Part shown: positions 15,833-18,962 of the stretch, in pieces
Layout: each line of letters opens with the position of its first letter
Position numbering within the stretch: the first letter of the stretch is position 1
Assembly: GCA_036675035.1 (NCBI GenBank)
Contig: JAKFFO010000159.1
Span: 1-18,962 of the forward strand
Source: MESE01 sp036675035
Lineage (GTDB): Bacteria; Pseudomonadota; Gammaproteobacteria; Burkholderiales; Burkholderiaceae_D
Length of the DNA stretch: 18,962 nt
Reading direction: 5' to 3'
Notes under the pieces: generated by a model
The model's input: the letters and a program-made list of their open reading frames with translations, nothing else
The model's database searches: none
Told to the model about the DNA's origin: nothing
Program-made: the position numbers and the translations under genes

Positions 15833-16755
15833 ACGCGTGGTTGCGACAACATCGTTTTGCGATCGCGGATGCGTTAGACCGCGTGCGCAGGCATCCGGGC
15901 AGTTTCCTGTTCAATGTGCTGGTGATTGCCATCGCGCTGGCCTTGCCGATCGCCGGATTGACCATGCTCGACAGCATCCGCCCGGTATCGGCGCAATTGG
16001 CGGTTGAACCCGAGATCAGCATTTTCGTATCGGTCGATACCCCGCGCGAACGCGCCACCGCGCTGGCGCCGGATATTCGCCGCATTCTGCAGGAAAACAA
16101 TAGCAGCGGCCGGCTGGAATTCATTCCACGGGAAAATGCACTCAGCGCACTCAAGGACAAGACCGGACTGTCCGATGCGTTGACGACGCTCGGCACCAAT
16201 CCTCTACCGGACGGTTATGTATTGAAGCTTGCCAGCTTTGAGAATGCGGCCGATGCGGCACGCGTCGATGTAATCGCCGCGCAATTGAAAGCACTGCCGG
16301 GCGTCGAATACGTACAGGTCGATTCGGCATGGGTCAAGCGACTGGCCGCGTTGATGCAGTTGCTGCGGATGGCACTGCTGATGCTGGCGGTAACGCTTGC
16401 CATGGTGGTGATTGCGGTCGTGTTCAACACGATTCGATTGCAGGTGATGACGCAACACGAAGAAATTGAAGTTTCCAGGCTGGTGGGCGCCACCGATACT
16501 TTCATATACCGGCCGTTTTACTATAGCGGCGCATTGCTGGGAATGTTTGCCGGTGTCATTGCGCTGGCGGCGGTTGCCGTTGCGCTGTACCCGCTCAATT
16601 CGGCGATCGCCGATTTTGCGCAGCTGTATGCATCGGAATTCCGGCTTGCACCGCTGGGCGCTGCCGAATCGCTGGTATTGCTATTGATCAGTGCGGCTTT
16701 GGGCTTGAGCGGCGCAATGCTGTCGGTGCGACGGCATCTGGCACGATCGCAATAA
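15829..16755 (+). CDS. ftsX: Cell-division protein FtsX
   Basis: A 308-residue inner-membrane protein with the FtsX topology: a cytoplasmic N-terminal helix, TM1 (about residues 25-47), a periplasmic domain (about 50-175), and three further membrane segments at about 180-202, 232-256 and 280-300. The FtsX-type segments PEISIFVSVD, EFIPRENALSAL and NPLPDGYVLKL are visible, as is EEIEVSRLVGATD in the cytoplasmic loop between TM2 and TM3. With FtsE it links the septal ring to peptidoglycan hydrolase activation. Translation is coupled to ftsE by a four-base overlap. No rpoH gene follows, unlike in enteric bacteria. Confidence 0.96.
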   Translation: MNAWLRQHRFAIADALDRVRRHPGSFLFNVLVIAIALALPIAGLTMLDSIRPVSAQLAVEPEISIFVSVDTPRERATALAPDIRRILQENNSSGRLEFIPRENALSALKDKTGLSDALTTLGTNPLPDGYVLKLASFENAADAARVDVIAAQLKALPGVEYVQVDSAWVKRLAALMQLLRMALLMLAVTLAMVVIAVVFNTIRLQVMTQHEEIEVSRLVGATDTFIYRPFYYSGALLGMFAGVIALAAVAVALYPLNSAIADFAQLYASEFRLAPLGAAESLVLLLISAALGLSGAMLSVRRHLARSQ

Positions 16756-16847
16756 CAATCAATCGCGTAGCGGTGCCCGGCTACGGCGCAAAATGCGGGG
16801 CGTGAACCGCTGCCGCAACTTGTCACATCCGCCTCAACAACGGGCCC

Positions 16848-16875
16848 CAAAAAGAATACCGTCCCGCAGGGCGGT
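16848..16875 (-). terminator. Probable intrinsic terminator for gdhA
   Basis: On the minus strand ACCGCCC pairs with GGGACGGT-type bases around the loop TGCG (hairpin 16875-16858, seven pairs including one G-T). The sequence ATTCTTTTT follows (16857-16849). It lies 175 bases beyond the gdhA stop, in the gap between ftsX and gdhA, where no other gene is visible. A separate CGTAGC/GCTACG hairpin at 16766-16785 lacks a T tract. Confidence 0.55.
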
Positions 16876-17049
16876 GCCGTCATTCCGGAAACTCAACTCC
16901 GCAATCCAGATTCCCGCTTGATGTACTCCCGCGCTTGCTCCTGAAAGCGAATGCGCGAGCAACCGCGCCAACCCCATATCAATCGATCAAGGCAAGCGGC
17001 AAAACCATTGATGGAAGCCGCCTGCCAGTGAGTATCTCGATGATCAAAC

Positions 17050-18393
17050 TTAAATCACACCCTGAGCCAGCATCGCATCGGCGACTTTTACAAAGCCGGC
17101 GACATTGGCGCCATCGACATAGCTGATCGAGCCATCGGGACGGCGGCCGTGTTCCAGGCATGCTTCGTGAATGCTGCGCATGATCGTATGCAGGCGCGCA
17201 TCCACTTCTTCGCGCGGCCAGGACAGGCGCATCGCGTTCTGACTCATTTCCAGCCCGGAAGTCGCGACACCACCGGCGTTGCTGGCCTTGCCCGGCGCAT
17301 ACAGTACGCCATTGGCCTCGAACACTTTCACTGCGTCGACGGTGGACGGCATGTTGGCGCCCTCGGCCACGCATATGACGCCATTCTTTACCAGTGTCGC
17401 GGCATCTTTGCCATCCAGCTCATTCTGGGTTGCGGACGGCAGCGCCACATCGACCGGAACATCCCACGGGCGTACGCCTGCCCGGAACTCGACACCGACG
17501 CGCTTGGCGTAATCGCTGACGCGCCCATACAGATGGTTCTTCACTTCCATCAGTTCGGCAAGTTTCTCAGACGTGAACCCTGCTTCATCGACCACGGTGC
17601 CGCTGGAGTCGGACACCGTGACCACTTTCGCGCCGAGCGCCATCGCCTTTTCGATCGAATACTGTGCGACGTTGCCCGAGCCCGATACGCTGACGCGCAA
17701 TCCATCGAAGCTGCGGCCTTTCTGCTTGAGCATCTCTTCGGCAAAATACACCGTGCCGTAGCCGGTCGCTTCCGGTCGGATCAGCGAACCGCCGAAGCTC
17801 AGTCCTTTGCCGGTAACCACGCAATCCGCACGGTTGCTGAGCTTTTTCATCATGCCGGCCATGAAGCCGACTTCGCGTCCACCCACACCGATATCGCCCG
17901 CAGGTACGTCGGTATCCGAGCCGACATGGCGGAACAGTTCGCTGACAAACGCCTGACAGAAGCGCATCACCTCGCCGGGGCTCTTGCCCTTCGGATCAAA
18001 ATCGGAGCCGCCCTTGCCGCCGCCCATCGGCAGCGTGGTCAGCGCATTCTTGAAGGTCTGCTCGAACGCCAAAAACTTCAGAATCGACAGGTTCACCGAT
18101 GGATGAAAGCGCAAGCCACCCTTGTACGGACCAATCGCGGAGCTGTGCTGAATGCGGTAGCCGCGGTTGACTTGCACATCGCCGTGATCGTTCACCCACG
18201 ACACGCGAAACATGATGACGCGCTCTGGCTCGACCAACCGATCCAGCAATCCTTGCTCGGCATATTTCGGATGCCGTTCGATGTAAGGCCATAGACTTTC
18301 AATCACTTCGGTGACGGCCTGCAAAAACTCCGGTTGTCCAGGATTGCGCTCCTCGACATACCCCAAAAACTCTCCGAGTGACTGATATTTCAT
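17050..18393 (-). CDS. gdhA: NADP-type glutamate dehydrogenase
   Basis: A 447-residue hexameric-type (GDH-50) glutamate dehydrogenase that reductively aminates 2-oxoglutarate with ammonium. The substrate domain shows YRIQHSSAIGPYKGGLRFHP (Lys91 region) and LPMGGGKGGSDFDPKGKS with catalytic Lys127. PAGDIGVGGREVGFM follows. The dinucleotide-binding domain has VSGSGNVAQY. The overall length and motif order match the E. coli biosynthetic enzyme, so NADPH use is likely but is inferred from family. The ATG at 18393 has GGAG eight bases upstream. The gene is convergent with ftsX and divergent from the lipoprotein gene. Its upstream region contains TGCAC-type repeats that could be operator sites. Confidence 0.96.
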   Translation of the reverse strand: MKYQSLGEFLGYVEERNPGQPEFLQAVTEVIESLWPYIERHPKYAEQGLLDRLVEPERVIMFRVSWVNDHGDVQVNRGYRIQHSSAIGPYKGGLRFHPSVNLSILKFLAFEQTFKNALTTLPMGGGKGGSDFDPKGKSPGEVMRFCQAFVSELFRHVGSDTDVPAGDIGVGGREVGFMAGMMKKLSNRADCVVTGKGLSFGGSLIRPEATGYGTVYFAEEMLKQKGRSFDGLRVSVSGSGNVAQYSIEKAMALGAKVVTVSDSSGTVVDEAGFTSEKLAELMEVKNHLYGRVSDYAKRVGVEFRAGVRPWDVPVDVALPSATQNELDGKDAATLVKNGVICVAEGANMPSTVDAVKVFEANGVLYAPGKASNAGGVATSGLEMSQNAMRLSWPREEVDARLHTIMRSIHEACLEHGRRPDGSISYVDGANVAGFVKVADAMLAQGVI

Positions 18394-18436
18394 CGCTTAG
18401 GCTCCAAATGTCCGAAAAATGTGTAGTCCGTGATTT

Positions 18437-18467
18437 TGCACTATTTGTGCACGCTATTCGAGCGAAT
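18437..18467 (-). promoter_or_regulatory. Inverted repeats upstream of gdhA
   Basis: TGCAC (18437-18441) and GTGCA (18447-18451) form an inverted repeat with a five-base spacer. ATTCG (18456-18460) and CGAAT (18463-18467) form a second repeat two bases apart. They lie 44-74 bases before the gdhA start, a normal position for an operator. The repeats are seen directly; the regulator is unknown. Confidence 0.4.
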
Positions 18468-18628
18468 GATGCGTGGTGATACTGAAAAATCGGCAGAAAA
18501 GCTAAGTTCTTATGCACATCGTTAATAAATTTGCACTGCAATTGGACGCGACTCAAAGGCTATCCCATTTCCTTAGACCGAAATGCATTGCACCTTTGTT
18601 ATCAAAAAACTAATATAGAGACCCTTCC

Positions 18629-18650
18629 ATATTGCAATATTGATATCAAT
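18629..18650 (+). promoter_or_regulatory. Overlapping AT-rich palindromes at the lipoprotein start
   Basis: ATATTGCAATAT (18629-18640) is a perfect 12-base palindrome. It overlaps a second perfect one, ATTGATATCAAT (18639-18650), whose last two bases are the first two of the ATG at 18649. The position suggests a repressor site or an RNA hairpin hiding the start; this is inference. Confidence 0.4.
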
Positions 18651-18962
18651 GCTCCCTCAATTTCCTGCTTGTGCGTACAACATTGCCACTCTGCTCTTTA
18701 GCGTCACCCTCGCCGCATGCGGCGGTGGCGGTTCCTCCGACCCGACTGCCGCACCGCCAAACGAGCAGCTCAATGCGGCCAAGGCAGCTACGCTTGGCGA
18801 TTGTTTCAAATGGACACCAGGCGTCAAGTATGTGAAAAGCGATGGGTACAAAACCCTGATGATCGAGGAACAGTTCGAAGGGCAAACCGCCATCACCGAC
18901 ATGGAATTGCGACCGAACGACACACGTTTCGGCGGCGTCTACATCGTAGTGGATGCCAACTT
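18649..18962 (+). CDS. Unrecognised lipoprotein, N-terminal part (partial)
   Basis: From the ATG at 18649 the frame is open to the right edge (104 codons). It begins with a hydrophobic signal segment, YNIATLLFSVTLAACGGGG, with lipobox LAAC, so Cys24 would be lipidated. The mature N terminus is a flexible Gly/Ser/Pro-rich stretch, then a soluble region reading LGDCFKWTPGVKY and GGVYIVVDAN. I do not recognise the family. The absence of acidic residues immediately after the lipidated cysteine favours outer-membrane sorting by the usual rule, though that rule was drawn from enterics. No ribosome-binding site is evident; a TTG at 18640, three codons upstream, is an alternative start. The gene is divergent from gdhA across 255 bases. 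Its codon use looks like its neighbours. Confidence 0.68.
   Translation, partial: MLPQFPACAYNIATLLFSVTLAACGGGGSSDPTAAPPNEQLNAAKAATLGDCFKWTPGVKYVKSDGYKTLMIEEQFEGQTAITDMELRPNDTRFGGVYIVVDAN

Noticed and set aside
17149..18294. Plus-strand 381-codon frame opposite gdhA
   Set aside because: It is an antisense shadow of gdhA, rich in His, Arg and Ala with no domain and no ribosome-binding site of note.
1..18962. Mobile element, prophage, CRISPR array or defence system
   Set aside because: No transposase, integrase, direct-repeat array, or nuclease/toxin pair was seen, and the gene order is that of conserved housekeeping loci.

Overview
The window reads as a stretch of core chromosome from a betaproteobacterium of the order Burkholderiales. 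The gene order (divergent mutM and a TPR lipoprotein, then lolB-ispE-tRNA-Gln-prs-rplY-pth-ychF, and ftsY-ftsE-ftsX divergent from an M16 peptidase pair followed by rsmD-coaD-ferredoxin) is the one I associate with that order. Oxalobacteraceae relatives are the best guess, but placement below order is not certain from sequence alone. No insertion sequence, prophage, CRISPR array or integration site is visible.

Layout. Positions 1-245 hold the start of mutM (minus strand, running off the left edge). A plus-strand block follows: a TPR lipoprotein (459-2273), lolB (2354-3004) and ispE (3029-3898), tRNA-Gln(UUG) (3976-4052), prs (4166-5116), rplY (5284-5907), pth (6041-6628), ychF (6783-7874), a small predicted membrane protein (8055-8366) and a MOSC-domain protein (8574-9425). 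A minus-strand block, listed in transcription order, runs from an active M16 peptidase (12591-13958) through an M16 partner broken by an in-frame stop (11125-12456), rsmD (10440-11108) and coaD (9909-10397) to a 2[4Fe-4S] ferredoxin (9496-9756). Divergent from it is ftsY-ftsE-ftsX (14051-16755). gdhA (17050-18393, minus) and the start of an unrecognised lipoprotein (18649 to the right edge, plus) close the window. No gene-free gap exceeds 300 bases. The longest are 16756-17049 (a minus-strand terminator for gdhA and little else) and 18394-18648 (a regulatory-looking region).

How the genes work together. The functions are housekeeping: outer-membrane lipoprotein insertion (LolB), isoprenoid precursors (IspE), PRPP supply (Prs), translation (L25, peptidyl-tRNA hydrolase, tRNA-Gln, RsmD), coenzyme A (CoaD), membrane targeting (FtsY), cell-division ABC machinery (FtsEX), periplasmic proteolysis (M16 pair) and ammonium assimilation (GdhA).

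The most notable observation is that the second M16 subunit carries a TAA exactly where the conserved tyrosine of the M16 'R/Y pair' should be, in an otherwise intact frame. The others are regulatory-looking structures: a palindrome between -35-like and -10-like boxes before pth, two hairpins before rplY, a terminator-like hairpin between the two M16 genes, a cluster of TGCAC motifs between gdhA and the lipoprotein gene, and overlapping palindromes at the lipoprotein start. I do not see convincing evidence of a novel multi-gene system here.
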